The translations under genes were made by a program, and so were the position numbers. A model generated the notes under the pieces. It was not told where the DNA came from. It was given only the letters and a program-made list of their open reading frames with translations, and did not search any database. Source: Streptococcus pantholopis (GTDB lineage: Bacteria; Bacillota; Bacilli; Lactobacillales; Streptococcaceae). Taken from it: DNA of 64,000 bases. The DNA lies in the NCBI RefSeq assembly GCF_001642085.1, contig NZ_CP014699.1:1550001-1614000 (forward strand), read 5' to 3'. This document shows, piece after piece, positions 11,826 through 21,983 of the stretch (the stretch's first letter is position 1; the number at the start of each line of letters is the position of its first letter).

Positions 11826-13225
11826 CAGTCTTTGACCTCAATCGTTTTAATGATAACATCTGCAAACGGTTTATCCATGGCATCTGTCTCAACAGCTGCG
11901 ATAGCATCTAGGACTTGATAGGATTCGTAATCCGCCAGCTGACCAAAAACCGTATGACGTCGGTCAAGATGAGGCGCTCCCCCCTTGTCAGCATAGGTCT
12001 TTGCAATAGTCTGCGGCCAGCCTCCCTGTGAAAGTTCCTGTGCACTGTAAGGAAGTTCGCTGTTTTGAACAATGAAGAACTGACTGCCGTTTGTATTCGG
12101 ACCGGCATTTGCCATGGACAGAGCCCCGCGCAGATTATAGAGTTTTTCTGAAAATTCATCCGCAAAACTTTCTCCGTAGATGGACTGTCCGCCTCTGCCG
12201 GTACCGGTCGGATCGCCTCCCTGAATCATAAAATCCGGGATAATGCGGTGAAAAATGACATCATCATAATAACCTTCTTTAGCTAAGGCCAAAAAATTAG
12301 CAACAGCCTTTGGGGCCTCATCAGGGAAAAGTTTAACTGTCATATTTCCCATATTCGTTTTAATTGTTGCTTCAGAGCCAGAAAAGGCTGTCAGATCCAA
12401 CTGAGGAAAGAGAGGTGTTTTATCAACCAAATTTAATTCCTGCAAGGCATGTAAAATCCCATCTTCCTCCACTGTTGCGGTGACGAAGTCTGCTTTTTCT
12501 TTGAGTTCCGGGACACTGTTGCCCATAGCCACTTTAAGGCCAGCGTAATCGAACATTTCCATATCGTTTGGACCGTCTCCAAAGTAAAGCAGATTTTCCG
12601 GCAGTAAATTTTCTTTTTCAAGGACATGGGCAACTCCGGAAGCTTTAGATACACCATTTTTGATGACATCTGATGAATTAGGATGCCAGCGAACAAAGCG
12701 CACATCCTTAGCCAATTCTTTAGGAGGCTGAAGACTGTCCCCTACTTCTTCGAAAGTCCACATATGATAAACATCATGCTTTAAGTGAAAATCCGGTTCG
12801 ACATCACATTCCCCATAAACTGGCACTAGCGCATCATCCACCAGCTTAGCTCGCTCTGATACAGCCGGCTTATCTTTACCAGCAAAACCATAGGCTATTC
12901 CAATCTTTTTAGCCCAGTCTACATATTTTTTAGCAACATCAGGAGCAATAGGGTCATTTACAATTTCCTGTCCGTTCTTGTCACTGACGTAAGTCCCATT
13001 GATAGTGACAAAATAATCAGGATTGAGATCGCGAATTTCGGGAACAACCCCATAACTGGCTCTGCCTGAAGCAATCCCAGTCAAAATCCCCTGCTGCTTC
13101 AAACTTTTAAAAACAGTTTTGATAGACTCGGGCATATATCCCGTATCTTTGACACGCAGTGTATCATCGATATCAAAAAAGACAATCTTAATTTTTTTAG
13201 CCTTATCTTTAGTTCTTATATCCAT
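11825..13225 (-). CDS. Cof-type HAD hydrolase fused to cyclophilin peptidyl-prolyl isomerase
   Basis: The 466-residue protein joins two enzymes. Residues ~10-265 are a HAD-IIB (Cof) phosphatase: motif I FFDIDDTL, motif II GIASGR, motif IV YFGDGPNDMEM. Residues ~280-466 are a cyclophilin: FHRIIPDFMIQGGDPTGTG, then SMANAGPNTNGSQFFI, and HTVFG. There is no signal peptide, so it is cytoplasmic. The fusion is known in streptococci. The start at 13225 has AAGGGGTAG upstream. What couples phosphatase and isomerase activity is not known. Confidence 0.92.
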   Translation of the reverse strand: MDIRTKDKAKKIKIVFFDIDDTLRVKDTGYMPESIKTVFKSLKQQGILTGIASGRASYGVVPEIRDLNPDYFVTINGTYVSDKNGQEIVNDPIAPDVAKKYVDWAKKIGIAYGFAGKDKPAVSERAKLVDDALVPVYGECDVEPDFHLKHDVYHMWTFEEVGDSLQPPKELAKDVRFVRWHPNSSDVIKNGVSKASGVAHVLEKENLLPENLLYFGDGPNDMEMFDYAGLKVAMGNSVPELKEKADFVTATVEEDGILHALQELNLVDKTPLFPQLDLTAFSGSEATIKTNMGNMTVKLFPDEAPKAVANFLALAKEGYYDDVIFHRIIPDFMIQGGDPTGTGRGGQSIYGESFADEFSEKLYNLRGALSMANAGPNTNGSQFFIVQNSELPYSAQELSQGGWPQTIAKTYADKGGAPHLDRRHTVFGQLADYESYQVLDAIAAVETDAMDKPFADVIIKTIEVKD

Positions 13226-13266
13226 AATCTACCCCTTCTAAGCAAAATCTTACTCTATTATATCAC

Positions 13267-13908
13267 TTATTCCTCATCTTGGGGAACCAGGTGATGCTTG
13301 AAAGCGTAAACAACTGCTTGGGTGCGATCGTCAACCTCTAACTTGGCTAGGATATTAGAAACATGAGTTTTAACTGTCTTCAAAGAAATAAAAAGCTCAT
13401 TGGCAATCGTTTGATTATCATAGCCTTTAGCAAGTAATTTTAAAATGTCATATTCTCTAGCAGTCAAATCTTCATGCAAATCAGGATTTTGATTATGCGC
13501 CTTGATTTTTTTATCAACTTCTGTTTCAATGGCCAGCTGCCCCTGAGCAACTTTTTTAATAGCATTTAAAATTTCAGCTGCACTGGACGTCTTTAGCATA
13601 TAACCTTTTGCCCCGGCTTCGATGACCGGGTAAATTTTCTCATTATCCAAATAAGAAGTTAGAACCAAAATTTTAGCTTCTTCCCATTCTTTTAGCAAGG
13701 CTAAAGTTGCTGTTACACCGTCCATTTCCGGCATAACCAAATCCATAACCACAACATCAGGCTTAAGTTCTAAAGCCATATCAATCCCATCACGGCCATT
13801 AGAAGCCTCACCGACGACTTCTACGTCCGCCTGCAAATTTAAAAAACTCTTTAAACCTAAACGCACCATCTCATGATCATCTACCAAAATGACCCGGATT
13901 GTTTTCAT
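13267..13908 (-). CDS. liaR: Response regulator LiaR (VraR type)
   Basis: This NarL-family regulator of 213 residues controls the cell-envelope stress response. The receiver domain (about 1-120) has acidic residues D10 and D11, phospho-acceptor D56 (VVVMD) and the conserved Lys in MLKTSSA. The C-terminal LuxR-type helix-turn-helix starts at LTAREYDILKLLAKG. The ATG at 13908 is chosen over the TTG two codons upstream because AAGGAG is 6-7 nt before it. Normally it directly follows liaS. Here 1.28 kb of repeat array lies between them, and one array unit ends 5 nt before the Shine-Dalgarno. Confidence 0.94.
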   Translation of the reverse strand: MKTIRVILVDDHEMVRLGLKSFLNLQADVEVVGEASNGRDGIDMALELKPDVVVMDLVMPEMDGVTATLALLKEWEEAKILVLTSYLDNEKIYPVIEAGAKGYMLKTSSAAEILNAIKKVAQGQLAIETEVDKKIKAHNQNPDLHEDLTAREYDILKLLAKGYDNQTIANELFISLKTVKTHVSNILAKLEVDDRTQAVVYAFKHHLVPQDEE

Positions 13909-13925
13909 ACACAACTCCTTTAAAC

Positions 13926-14760
13926 AAGCTACAAAGGGCGTTAAGAACGCAAAAGGAAAATAGGGGACTGACTGACGAATTGCCAGATGCTAAGTCAGAA
14001 CATCTTTTTCCCGCAGCGTTTAGCCCGTGTTCAATTCAATAAGATACAAAGCCCGTTAAAAGAGCAAAGCAAAAATAGAAGACTGGACGAAGAGCCTCAA
14101 GGCTCTAGGACAGGCTGTCTTTTTTGCACAGCTCTTAGGGCGCGTTCAATTAACAAGATACAAAGCCCGTTAAGAACGCAAAAGGAAAATAGAGGACTGA
14201 CTGACAAATCGCCAGATTTTAAGTCAGGACATCTTTTTCCCGCAGCGTTTAGCCCGTGTTCAATTCAATAAGATACAAAGCCCGTTAAAAGAGCAAAGCA
14301 AAAATAGAAGACTGGACGAAGAGCCTCAAGGCTCTAGGACAGGCTGTCTTTTTTGCACAGCTCTTAGGGCGTGTTCAATTAATAAGATACAAAGCCCGTT
14401 AAAAACGCAAAAGGAAAATAGGGGATGGCAAGTGATGCTTGCATCACGATGACAGCCATCTTTTTCCCGCAGCGTTTAGGGCGTGTTCAATTAACAAGAT
14501 ACAAAGAGCCCGTTAAAAACGCAAAAGGAAAATAGGGGATGGCAAGTGATGCTTGCATCACGATGACAGCCATCTTTTTCCCGCAGCGTTTAGGGCGTGT
14601 TCAATTAACAAGATACAAAGAGCCCGTTAAAAGAGCAAAGCAAAAATAGAAGACTGGACGAAGAGCCTCAAAGCTCTAGGACAGGCTGTCTTTTTTGCAC
14701 AGCTCTTAGGGCGTGTTCAATTCATAAGATACAAAGCCCGTTAAAAGAGCAAAGCAAAAA
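13926..14760 (-). repeat. Tandem array of ~115-bp leader palindromes, liaR copy
   Basis: Seven full units and one truncated unit, given in plus coordinates: core type A 13926-14040, B 14041-14154, A 14155-14269, B 14270-14383, D 14384-14495, D 14496-14609, B 14610-14725, then a left arm 14726-14760. Every unit starts AAGATACAAAG (first copy AAGCTACAAAG) and ends near GTGTTCAATT. The arms pair with each other, and the inner hairpin differs by type: CTGAC/GTCAG in A, GAGCCT/AGGCTC in B, GATGGC/GCCATC around GTGATGC/GCATCAC in D. The AAGATAC end faces liaR. It is non-coding. Confidence 0.9.
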
Positions 14761-15075
14761 GGCGGTAAGCCAGAAATCTTCGATTTCGTCTGCGCACCCC
14801 TGCCAAGACGACTAGAAGGGTGCGGGCGGCTCCTAAGACGACAAAGCCTTCAGACGGCTACGGCTGGCGGTAAGCCAGAAATCTTCGATTTCGTCTGCGC
14901 ACCCCTGCCAAGACGACTAGAAAGATGCGGGCGGCTCCTAAGACGACAAAGCCTTCAGACGGCTACGGCTGGCGGTAAGCCAGAAATCTTCGATTTCGTC
15001 TGCGCACCCCTGCCAAGACAACTAGAAGGGTGCGGGCGGCTCCTAAGACGACAAAGCCTTCAGACGGCTACAGCC
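14761..15075 (-). repeat. Three tandem 105-bp repeats (type C), liaR copy
   Basis: Units at 14761-14865, 14866-14970 and 14971-15075 are nearly identical. Each starts GGCGGTAAGCCAGAAATC and contains two hairpins, GAAATC-TTC-GATTTC and CGCACCC-GGGTGCG. They follow directly on a truncated type A/B arm. The same arrangement is found upstream of pncB. A degenerate tail runs to about 15150, with nothing recognisable before liaS. Confidence 0.9.
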
Positions 15076-15192
15076 GGGATAGTACCGATAGCAGCCAGCT
15101 TGACTGGTTCACTTCCTGCGGTGTTTAGTCATTAACTGCTGCCTAGATCGATGTTAAGGGAGAAACTTCTGATCACCATCTAGCACTGCCCC

Positions 15193-16182
15193 TTATTTTA
15201 TTAGGGGTAAGCGGATATCCATTGAGACTCCCTTATTTTTTTCACTAAGCGTTTTAATGGTTCCTGCCAAATCATCAACCCGGTCTTCAATATTCTTTAA
15301 TCCATAGCTCAAATCTCTAGCTTCATCTGTATCAAACCCAATACCGTCATCAACCATTTTCAGCTGCAGCTCAGCGTCTGTCTGAAAGAGGTAAATTTCC
15401 AGACGGTTGGCCTGAGCATGCTTTAGAGTGTTGCTGATAAATTCCTGAACAATTCTAAAAATATGCTCTTCCATTGTCTTAGGAAGCTTTCCAATGTTTT
15501 TTTGATAAAACACTTCAATATCACTCTTATCTGTCAGCTCTTTGAGAATCATATCCAATCCTTCAGACAAAGACTTATTTTCTAACTCCGTCGGCCGCAG
15601 ATGCAGTAATAAAATCCGCAAATCATTTTGAGCATTCTGCAGCATTTCTTCGACAGCTTCCAGCTGGAGGTGCAGCTGATCGGGAGTCAGCTGCTCTGTA
15701 TTTTGAGATAGGCCGGATAAAATCATAGACGATGCAAACAGTTCCTGACTGACCGTATCATGTAAATCACGGGCAATCCGCTTTCTTTCTTGTTTGATAA
15801 TTTCCTGACTATTTAAAATACGGGCATTTTCCGTATTTTGCAGACTTGTCGTTAGGTGTTCCATCTTTTTGGACAGGCGCAGCAAGTTGCTGTTGATTTC
15901 TGTGTTGCCATCTACCTTGACTGCCTTGTTATTTAATATATGACGTAAATTTTGGTTAATACTTCTTTTGCTGTTTTCATCTAGAACAAGCCAGAGGAAT
16001 AAAAGGAGAATGGTGACAGATAAAATGAGGAAAACTACTGAGAAGAGAAATTGCTCAATAACCCAGATATCTGTCAGCAGAGAACTTAACTGCAAATTTA
16101 AGCTGCGAAGCAGAACAAAAATAATAGAAATAATGATAACACTGGAATACAGCAAAACAAGAAAATAATAATATTTCTTCAT
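15193..16182 (-). CDS. liaS: Sensor histidine kinase LiaS
   Basis: The 329-residue kinase has two N-terminal membrane segments (about 5-25 and 44-66) with a short outer loop, the intramembrane-sensing layout. The HisKA_3 motif IARDLHDTVSQELF places the phospho-histidine at 141, and the HATPase domain follows with VQEFISNTLKHAQA and DDGIGFD. It overlaps liaF by 4 nt (ATGA). Its partner liaR is separated by the repeat array, which is unusual because the pair is normally contiguous. Confidence 0.94.
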   Translation of the reverse strand: MKKYYYFLVLLYSSVIIISIIFVLLRSLNLQLSSLLTDIWVIEQFLFSVVFLILSVTILLLFLWLVLDENSKRSINQNLRHILNNKAVKVDGNTEINSNLLRLSKKMEHLTTSLQNTENARILNSQEIIKQERKRIARDLHDTVSQELFASSMILSGLSQNTEQLTPDQLHLQLEAVEEMLQNAQNDLRILLLHLRPTELENKSLSEGLDMILKELTDKSDIEVFYQKNIGKLPKTMEEHIFRIVQEFISNTLKHAQANRLEIYLFQTDAELQLKMVDDGIGFDTDEARDLSYGLKNIEDRVDDLAGTIKTLSEKNKGVSMDIRLPLIK

Positions 16183-16877
16183 TGTCTCACCACCTCAACA
16201 TCGCCTGCTAAGCTGGAGACAATAATTTTGACTGTTTTTAAGCTTCTCTGCTCCTCAGGCTGCCAGAGTTTAATCGTTTCATTGCGCAGATCATATTCTG
16301 CGAAATCAAAGAAACGCACACTGCCATAAATAGAACTGACATCCAGCTTAACTGAAACATCAATCGGAACCAGAATTTTAGTCGGTCCAAATACTTTACG
16401 GATAACAATAACATTATCTTTCCCTGTCACAATGACATCTGTCAAATCGATTAAATCACTCCCGCTGACACGGATAATATTCAAATCATCAAAAGCATAA
16501 GTATCCGAACTGGTATGTTCGGCCGCCCCTATCCATTGATTTCTGCTGGGCTTTGCGGTCAGCGTTTCTTTTTGAAACTGTATCAAAGCGTAACGATTTT
16601 TCTTTTTTACTTGTGAAAAATGGTTAATAATCACATAAACAACCCCAAATACAATAGCTAAAATAATATAGGGGTTCAGCATGAAAATTAAAAACAAGAG
16701 CAAAAGGCTGACCGTCAGTAAAAAATTATTGCGGCTGTCCTGATTATAGAAGCGCAGTGCCATTAAAACAATAGCTAAAATTAAAATAAAACTAGACCAA
16801 TTATCTGCCAGAATAGTCACTAAGCCCATGGCCAGCAAGACCGCTTCGACAAGCAGAAAAAACTGAAACTTTCTCAT
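16179..16877 (-). CDS. liaF: LiaF, membrane inhibitor of LiaRS signalling
   Basis: This 232-residue protein has up to four short hydrophobic segments in the first ~90 residues. A soluble C-terminal beta-rich domain follows (about 120-232), of the DUF2154/cell-wall-active antibiotic response type (FGPTKILVPIDVSVKLDVSSIYG). LiaF keeps LiaS inactive without envelope stress. It is the first gene of liaFSR. A TATAAT-like -10 lies at 16908-16913, but no good -35 was found, which would fit activation by LiaR. Confidence 0.9.
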   Translation of the reverse strand: MRKFQFFLLVEAVLLAMGLVTILADNWSSFILILAIVLMALRFYNQDSRNNFLLTVSLLLLFLIFMLNPYIILAIVFGVVYVIINHFSQVKKKNRYALIQFQKETLTAKPSRNQWIGAAEHTSSDTYAFDDLNIIRVSGSDLIDLTDVIVTGKDNVIVIRKVFGPTKILVPIDVSVKLDVSSIYGSVRFFDFAEYDLRNETIKLWQPEEQRSLKTVKIIVSSLAGDVEVVRQ

Positions 16878-16940
16878 CCTCTCTCCTTACTTCTGCCATT
16901 TTACCAAATTATAGCTAAATTTTCATCTGTTATTATCAAG

Positions 16941-16979
16941 AAAAAGCTCCGTTTACTTAGAATAAACGGAACTTTTTTT
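16941..16979 (-). terminator. Rho-independent terminator of the pknB operon
   Basis: CCGTTTA and TAAACGG form the stem, flanked by A and T runs, just past the pknB stop and before the liaF promoter. Confidence 0.85.
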
Positions 16980-16987
16980 ATCTTTTA

Positions 16988-18886
16988 CTAATTTGATGAT
17001 TCAGATGAAGAATCATCCGGACTTGAAGACGAACCATCTGAACTTTCTTCTGGTTCTTCTTCAGTCGAATCACTGCTTGAAGACGAACCATCTGAAGATG
17101 AAGAGGATCTTTCTGAATAATCCCCGCTTTGAGAAGAATATAGATAGAGGATAATGTCATCATTTCCGGAGAGGACAATTTCATAACCGGCCTCCGGACT
17201 CTGGCTGCTGATGACAGCTGTAAGTGATGGAGAGGTAATTTCGGTATAATCATTAGTATATGTCTTAATGCGTGAAGTCGAAATACCCAAACCTGTCAGC
17301 ATATCAAGAGCATCGCCATAGGTATAGTCAGTTAAATCAGGCATCGTTACAGTATTGCTGCTGGCCACTTCAAACCTAATCTTATCATCACCGGCAGTAT
17401 TGAAGGTCTCACCGGCTGCTGGAGTTTGGCTGACTATCGTATCTTCATCATAATAGTCTCCTGCTGCAACCTCCTTGATTTCAATCTGCGATGACGATAC
17501 GCCATAGTTCTCTGTCAGACTGGCCATAGCCTCCTTATAATTCTGACCGGTATAATCTTCCATTGTAAAGGCCGAATTGCCGGTCGACACATAAATATCA
17601 ACACGCGTTCCTTCCTTCTTTGATGAACCGGCGGCCGGATCAGTCCGAACAACCTTGCCTCTGTCCACAGTTGTACTTTCTATCTTATGAACATCGCCTA
17701 CCTCCAGGCCTGAATTTTCAATTGTCTTCTTGGCAGCAGCTAGTGTCGAACCGGTCACATCAGGAACACTTACTGTAGATGGATTGCGCAGAATGACAAA
17801 GGCCAGCCAGGCCAAAGCAACAGCAAAAACAGCAAAGGCAATCTTGGCCACTGTACCAAGAAGTCGTTTCTGCTTTTTCGCTTTCTTCTTTTTATTAGGA
17901 CTGCTCCCTTTAGTATCTGCTGCTGTACTCGCATTTTGAACAGCACTGCTTTCTTTTTCATCTGCTTCTGCAGTGACAGCAGAAGGTTCCGGAACCACTT
18001 TAGGTAAGGTCTTCGTATTTTCGTGGTCGTTAAAAACTAACTTGGGTTCGCGGCTGCGATTATAACTGAGAGCTGTCATTAGGTCCCGGCTCATCTCAAA
18101 AGTTGAAGAATAACGATCACTCAGCCGTTTCGCAGTAGCCTTAATAACGACATTTTCAAGAGCCTGGGGGACATTTTTATTCAGTCCAATAATTGACGGA
18201 AGCGGTTTTTGGAAATGCTGCAGTGCAATGGTAACAGCGCTGTCCCCATCATAGGGAATATGGCCTGTTAACATTTCAAAGAGCATGATGCCCATAGCAT
18301 AGATGTCACTTTGAACCGTGGCTTTAGAACCGCGGGCTTGTTCAGGCGACAAATAATGCACACTCCCTAGCATTGAATTGGTCTGTGTCAAACTTGTTTC
18401 AGCAAAGGCAACGGCAATTCCAAAATCAGTAACTTTTACAGTTCCGTTTTTGGTCAGTAAAATATTTTGAGGTTTAAGATCCCGGTGAACAATCCCCTGC
18501 TGATGGGCCAGTGTCATGGCAGAAAGCACTTCTTCCATAATCCTGACAACTTCATTATTTGATAAAGGAGCGTGCTCTTGGATATATTTTTTTAGGTCGG
18601 ACCCTTCAACATATTCCATTACTAAAAATTGCTGGCCGTCTTCTTCTCCAATATCGCGAATTGCAACAATATTAGGATGATTCAATTCAGCCATAGCTCG
18701 CGCTTCTCTCTGGAAACGCGTTACAGCAACCTGATCCGTCTGATAATTTGTCCTCAGTACTTTTATAGCAACTTCTTCATTATCTAAAATCAAGTCATTG
18801 GCTAAATAAACATCTGCCATCCCGCCCCGTCCAATGGATTTCAAAATACGATAACGACCAGCGAACAATTTGCCAATCTGAATCAT
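16988..18886 (-). CDS. pknB: PASTA-domain serine/threonine protein kinase
   Basis: The 632-residue kinase (StkP/PknB type) senses muropeptides and controls division and wall synthesis. The kinase domain spans about 1-275, with a [11 protein letters not shown] glycine loop, K42, HRDLKPQN (catalytic D136) and a DFG loop. A basic linker and one membrane segment (about 348-370) lead to three extracellular PASTA repeats (about 374-585). The last ~45 residues are a Ser/Glu/Asp-rich tail. Its ATG overlaps the stp stop by 1 nt. Known substrates of the family include MapZ, whose gene is also in this window. Confidence 0.95.
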   Translation of the reverse strand: MIQIGKLFAGRYRILKSIGRGGMADVYLANDLILDNEEVAIKVLRTNYQTDQVAVTRFQREARAMAELNHPNIVAIRDIGEEDGQQFLVMEYVEGSDLKKYIQEHAPLSNNEVVRIMEEVLSAMTLAHQQGIVHRDLKPQNILLTKNGTVKVTDFGIAVAFAETSLTQTNSMLGSVHYLSPEQARGSKATVQSDIYAMGIMLFEMLTGHIPYDGDSAVTIALQHFQKPLPSIIGLNKNVPQALENVVIKATAKRLSDRYSSTFEMSRDLMTALSYNRSREPKLVFNDHENTKTLPKVVPEPSAVTAEADEKESSAVQNASTAADTKGSSPNKKKKAKKQKRLLGTVAKIAFAVFAVALAWLAFVILRNPSTVSVPDVTGSTLAAAKKTIENSGLEVGDVHKIESTTVDRGKVVRTDPAAGSSKKEGTRVDIYVSTGNSAFTMEDYTGQNYKEAMASLTENYGVSSSQIEIKEVAAGDYYDEDTIVSQTPAAGETFNTAGDDKIRFEVASSNTVTMPDLTDYTYGDALDMLTGLGISTSRIKTYTNDYTEITSPSLTAVISSQSPEAGYEIVLSGNDDIILYLYSSQSGDYSERSSSSSDGSSSSSDSTEEEPEESSDGSSSSPDDSSSESSN

Positions 18887-19623
18887 TATTCTCCCTCACT
18901 TTCGACGTGAACTAAAGCAATGGTAATATTATCCAAACCTCCTCTATTATTAGCAAGCTCTACCAACTCCTTATTTTGATCATCAAGGGGAATATCTTTA
19001 TTTAAAGTCGCAACAATTTCTTCGTTTGTCACCATATTTGTCAGCCCATCACTGTTGATAACCAAATAATCGCCAGTTTCCAGCCATATCTCTCCCAGTT
19101 CAGGTTCAACTGGGTTTGCCTGACCAATTGACTGAGTAATAATGTTTTTTTGCGGATGAGAGGCTGCTTCTTCTTCGGTCAGCTGACCAGCTTTAACCAA
19201 TTCATTAACCAATGAATGGTCACTGGTCAGTAGCTGATAGCTTCCTTGTCGAACGTGTCCGATTCGCGAGTCACCAACATGGGCGTAGATAACATGATTG
19301 CCTACTAAAACCAAAGCTTCTACCGTTGTCCCCATTCCTTTATAATCCTCTGTCTGACCAAGGCTGAATATTTTCTGATTTTCAGCCTCAAGTGTAGCAG
19401 ACAGCCATTGACGTATCTGTTCAGGGTCTGTTAATTCTGTCCCAACCCACTCACGACCAAGGTCTGTAACAGTCATCTCACTGGCAATATTACCTGCACG
19501 ATGTCCTCCCATGCCATCAGCCAAAACGATAAGAGAAATACCTTTTTTGTTATCAAACTTATTGATAAAATCTTGATTATTTGAGCGTCTCTGCCCAATA
19601 TCTGTTAAAAGTGAAATTTTCAT
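18886..19623 (-). CDS. stp: PP2C-family protein phosphatase
   Basis: This 245-residue PPM phosphatase (Stp/PppL/PrpC) reverses PknB phosphorylation in the cytoplasm. Metal-binding motifs are visible: NQD at the start, [13 protein letters not shown] (about 33-45), VGDSRIG, SDG and the C-terminal DNITIALV. The start at 19623 follows AAAGGATT. It is co-transcribed with pknB and follows rsmB after a 36-nt gap. Confidence 0.95.
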   Translation of the reverse strand: MKISLLTDIGQRRSNNQDFINKFDNKKGISLIVLADGMGGHRAGNIASEMTVTDLGREWVGTELTDPEQIRQWLSATLEAENQKIFSLGQTEDYKGMGTTVEALVLVGNHVIYAHVGDSRIGHVRQGSYQLLTSDHSLVNELVKAGQLTEEEAASHPQKNIITQSIGQANPVEPELGEIWLETGDYLVINSDGLTNMVTNEEIVATLNKDIPLDDQNKELVELANNRGGLDNITIALVHVESEGE

Positions 19624-19659
19624 AATCCTTTTCTGACCTTGTCAGTTTCCTCCTAGATA

Positions 19660-20985
19660 TTACAAGATACGTTTGACTTGGCTGATAAAAAAGCCGTCTG
19701 TATGATACTGCTCAGGTGTAATGATAATACAGCCATCTTTAACAATATCTTTTTGTTTATGATTTAATGGTACTTGTTCAAAATCAGAATGCTTTTCCAA
19801 AAAGGTTTTAATAACTTGGAAATTTTCTTCTGCAAAAATCGTACAAGTGCTATAGGTTATTATACCACCTTTTCGTATTGTTTGACAAACGCTTTCCAAT
19901 ATTTGCAGCTGAATTTTTTGCAGGGCTGCAAGGTTCTGCAATTCTTTATTGTACTTAATGTCAGGCTTACGACGAATCAAGCCGATTCCTGAACAGGGGG
20001 CATCGACTAAAATTTTATCAAAGCTGTCTTTGCCAAAATAGTCGTGAACTTTTCTAGCATCCAATTTTCGTACAGAAATGCGGTCAGACACATGTAAACG
20101 CTTGGCGTTGTCAATAATCAGTTTTAACTTATGATCATATAAATCCAGTGCTTCTATATGCCCACTTGTCAAATAGGAAGCCATATGGGCAGCTTTACCA
20201 CCCGGAGCACTGCAAGCATCCAAAATCGTTTCATCACCTTGAATGTTCATAATAGGTGCGACTAACTGGCTTGATTCATCCTGGATGGTAATATCGCCGT
20301 GAGAAAAATAAGCCGTCTCAGCAAAATGACCCGACGACTTGACCAGACCGACTGGAGAGATCTGCGAGCTAAGGGCACCTGTCGCAGCCATAATTTCCGA
20401 TTTTTTTTGCGGATTGACAAGGCGGATACTGGCTTTGCTGCGAACAAGAAGGCTCGCCATTATATCCAGCCCCCGTTTTTCACCGTATTGTTCTATTAAT
20501 TTTCTGACCAGCCAGACCGGCAGGGAATATTTCACAGAATAATATTTATTTTTTCGTTTTATACTGCTTATATCAGGCAGATTCCCTTCAGTCACACGGC
20601 GTAAAACAGCATTGACCAATTTCTCTGCTCCCCTTTGTCGGCTGCGTTTTTTAGCCAGTGCAACAGCTTCATTGACTACTGCATGATTAGGAATATTATC
20701 CAAATACAAAAGCTGATACAGACTCAGCAGTAAAAGATAATAAAGCCATTCTTCCAGTTTTGTCCGGTCTTGAATAAAATGCGATAGATACCATTCTAAA
20801 GTAATCTTGCGCGCCACTGTACCGTATACAAGTTCGGTAACCAGACTTTTGTCCTGACTTGTTAAGGAGGATTGTTTAAGATAGCGGTTAAGAACAATAT
20901 TGGAATAAGCTTGTTCTTTAAAGATTTTTTCCAAAATCAGCAGAGCTGCACCGCGTGCTGATTTTTGCCAGCTGTTTTTAATCAA
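19660..20985 (-). CDS. rsmB: 16S rRNA (cytosine967-C5)-methyltransferase
   Basis: RsmB/Sun has an N-terminal NusB-like RNA-binding domain (about 1-135) and a C-terminal Rossmann methyltransferase. Motifs are [14 protein letters not shown] for AdoMet binding, [15 protein letters not shown] and STCTIF, which supplies the catalytic cysteine. The frame is open to an ATG at 21021. Alignment with other streptococcal proteins, and AGGTGA just upstream, favour the TTG at 20985, giving 441 residues and an 8-nt overlap with fmt. The start choice is uncertain; the function is not. Confidence 0.88.
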   Translation of the reverse strand: MIKNSWQKSARGAALLILEKIFKEQAYSNIVLNRYLKQSSLTSQDKSLVTELVYGTVARKITLEWYLSHFIQDRTKLEEWLYYLLLLSLYQLLYLDNIPNHAVVNEAVALAKKRSRQRGAEKLVNAVLRRVTEGNLPDISSIKRKNKYYSVKYSLPVWLVRKLIEQYGEKRGLDIMASLLVRSKASIRLVNPQKKSEIMAATGALSSQISPVGLVKSSGHFAETAYFSHGDITIQDESSQLVAPIMNIQGDETILDACSAPGGKAAHMASYLTSGHIEALDLYDHKLKLIIDNAKRLHVSDRISVRKLDARKVHDYFGKDSFDKILVDAPCSGIGLIRRKPDIKYNKELQNLAALQKIQLQILESVCQTIRKGGIITYSTCTIFAEENFQVIKTFLEKHSDFEQVPLNHKQKDIVKDGCIIITPEQYHTDGFFISQVKRIL

Positions 20986-21910
20986 AAAAGTCACCTGCTT
21001 CAACTGTTCGGCCGACACCATTTAAAAAATCGGCGATGGGCATTTTCGGCTTGCCTGCCGGCTGAACAGTTTCAAGCGAAACAGCTCCCTGTCCGGCTGC
21101 GACAATCAATTTTTTCTTGCTCTTTTCAATAACTTGTCCCGGTTGTCCTTGACCAGATGCTAGAGAAACTTGGTGCAGCTTAATACGCTGTCCCGCCAGA
21201 AAAGTATGTGCTATCGGCCAAGGATACATGCCGCGAACCTGATTAAATACCGATCTGGCCGGCTGCTGCCAATCAATCCGCTCCTCTTCCGGACTGAGAT
21301 TAGGTGAGAAACTGACCTTATCATTATCTTGAGGCTGAGCTTTAAGTTCTCCGGAAAGATAAGCCGGCAAAGTCTTTAGAAGCAGATCACGTCCCAAAAC
21401 AGCCAGCTTATCAAAAAGTGTGCCAACATTATCATCATCCGAAATGGGGAGCGAAGCGTTGGCAATGATATCCCCCGCATCCATCTCCTTTACCATTTCC
21501 ATAATCGTTACTCCTGTCTTCTTCTCGCCATTAATCAAAGCGTAATGAATCGGAGCGCCGCCGCGGTATTTAGGAAGCAGAGAAGCATGAACATTAACAG
21601 CAAAATCAACTGCTTCAAGCAGTTTGCTGGGCAGAAACTGACCGAAAGCTGCAGTTACGATTCCATCGGCACCTAATTCCAGCAGTTCAGCTAATTCCTT
21701 TGACCCTGAGAGTTTTTCTGGCTGAAAAACCGGTAAATCGTGCTCTAAAGCTAAATGCTTGACCGCAGAGGCCTCGATTTTTTTTCGCCGCCCCACAGCT
21801 CGATCAGGCTGAGTGACAACCGCTAAAATATCATAGGATTCAGAGTTTAAAAGTCCCTGCAGAATAGTTGCGGAAAAAGCGGGAGTCCCCATAAAAATAA
21901 TCTTTGTCAT
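20978..21910 (-). CDS. fmt: Methionyl-tRNA formyltransferase
   Basis: This 310-residue enzyme formylates initiator Met-tRNA. The formyltransferase domain (about 1-190) has [11 protein letters not shown] at the N-terminus and the catalytic segment [20 protein letters not shown] around residues 108-127. The C-terminal tRNA-binding beta domain covers ~205-305. It sits in the conserved priA-fmt-rsmB-stp-pknB cluster and overlaps the rsmB start. Confidence 0.96.
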   Translation of the reverse strand: MTKIIFMGTPAFSATILQGLLNSESYDILAVVTQPDRAVGRRKKIEASAVKHLALEHDLPVFQPEKLSGSKELAELLELGADGIVTAAFGQFLPSKLLEAVDFAVNVHASLLPKYRGGAPIHYALINGEKKTGVTIMEMVKEMDAGDIIANASLPISDDDNVGTLFDKLAVLGRDLLLKTLPAYLSGELKAQPQDNDKVSFSPNLSPEEERIDWQQPARSVFNQVRGMYPWPIAHTFLAGQRIKLHQVSLASGQGQPGQVIEKSKKKLIVAAGQGAVSLETVQPAGKPKMPIADFLNGVGRTVEAGDFFD

Positions 21911-21983
21911 GTTAATGCTTACCTCATCATACTCTTTTTTTCATTATATCACAGCAGCTTGCAATTCTCATCAAATGCAGGTC

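Noticed and set aside
13987..14271. 94-codon frame across repeat units
   Set aside because: It is an open frame produced by the non-coding repeat, with internally repeated peptide, no ribosome site and no family match.
13926..15075. Regular repeats suggesting a CRISPR array
   Set aside because: Units are 105-115 bp and contiguous, with no unique spacers and no cas genes; the variable part is a small set of recurring cores.
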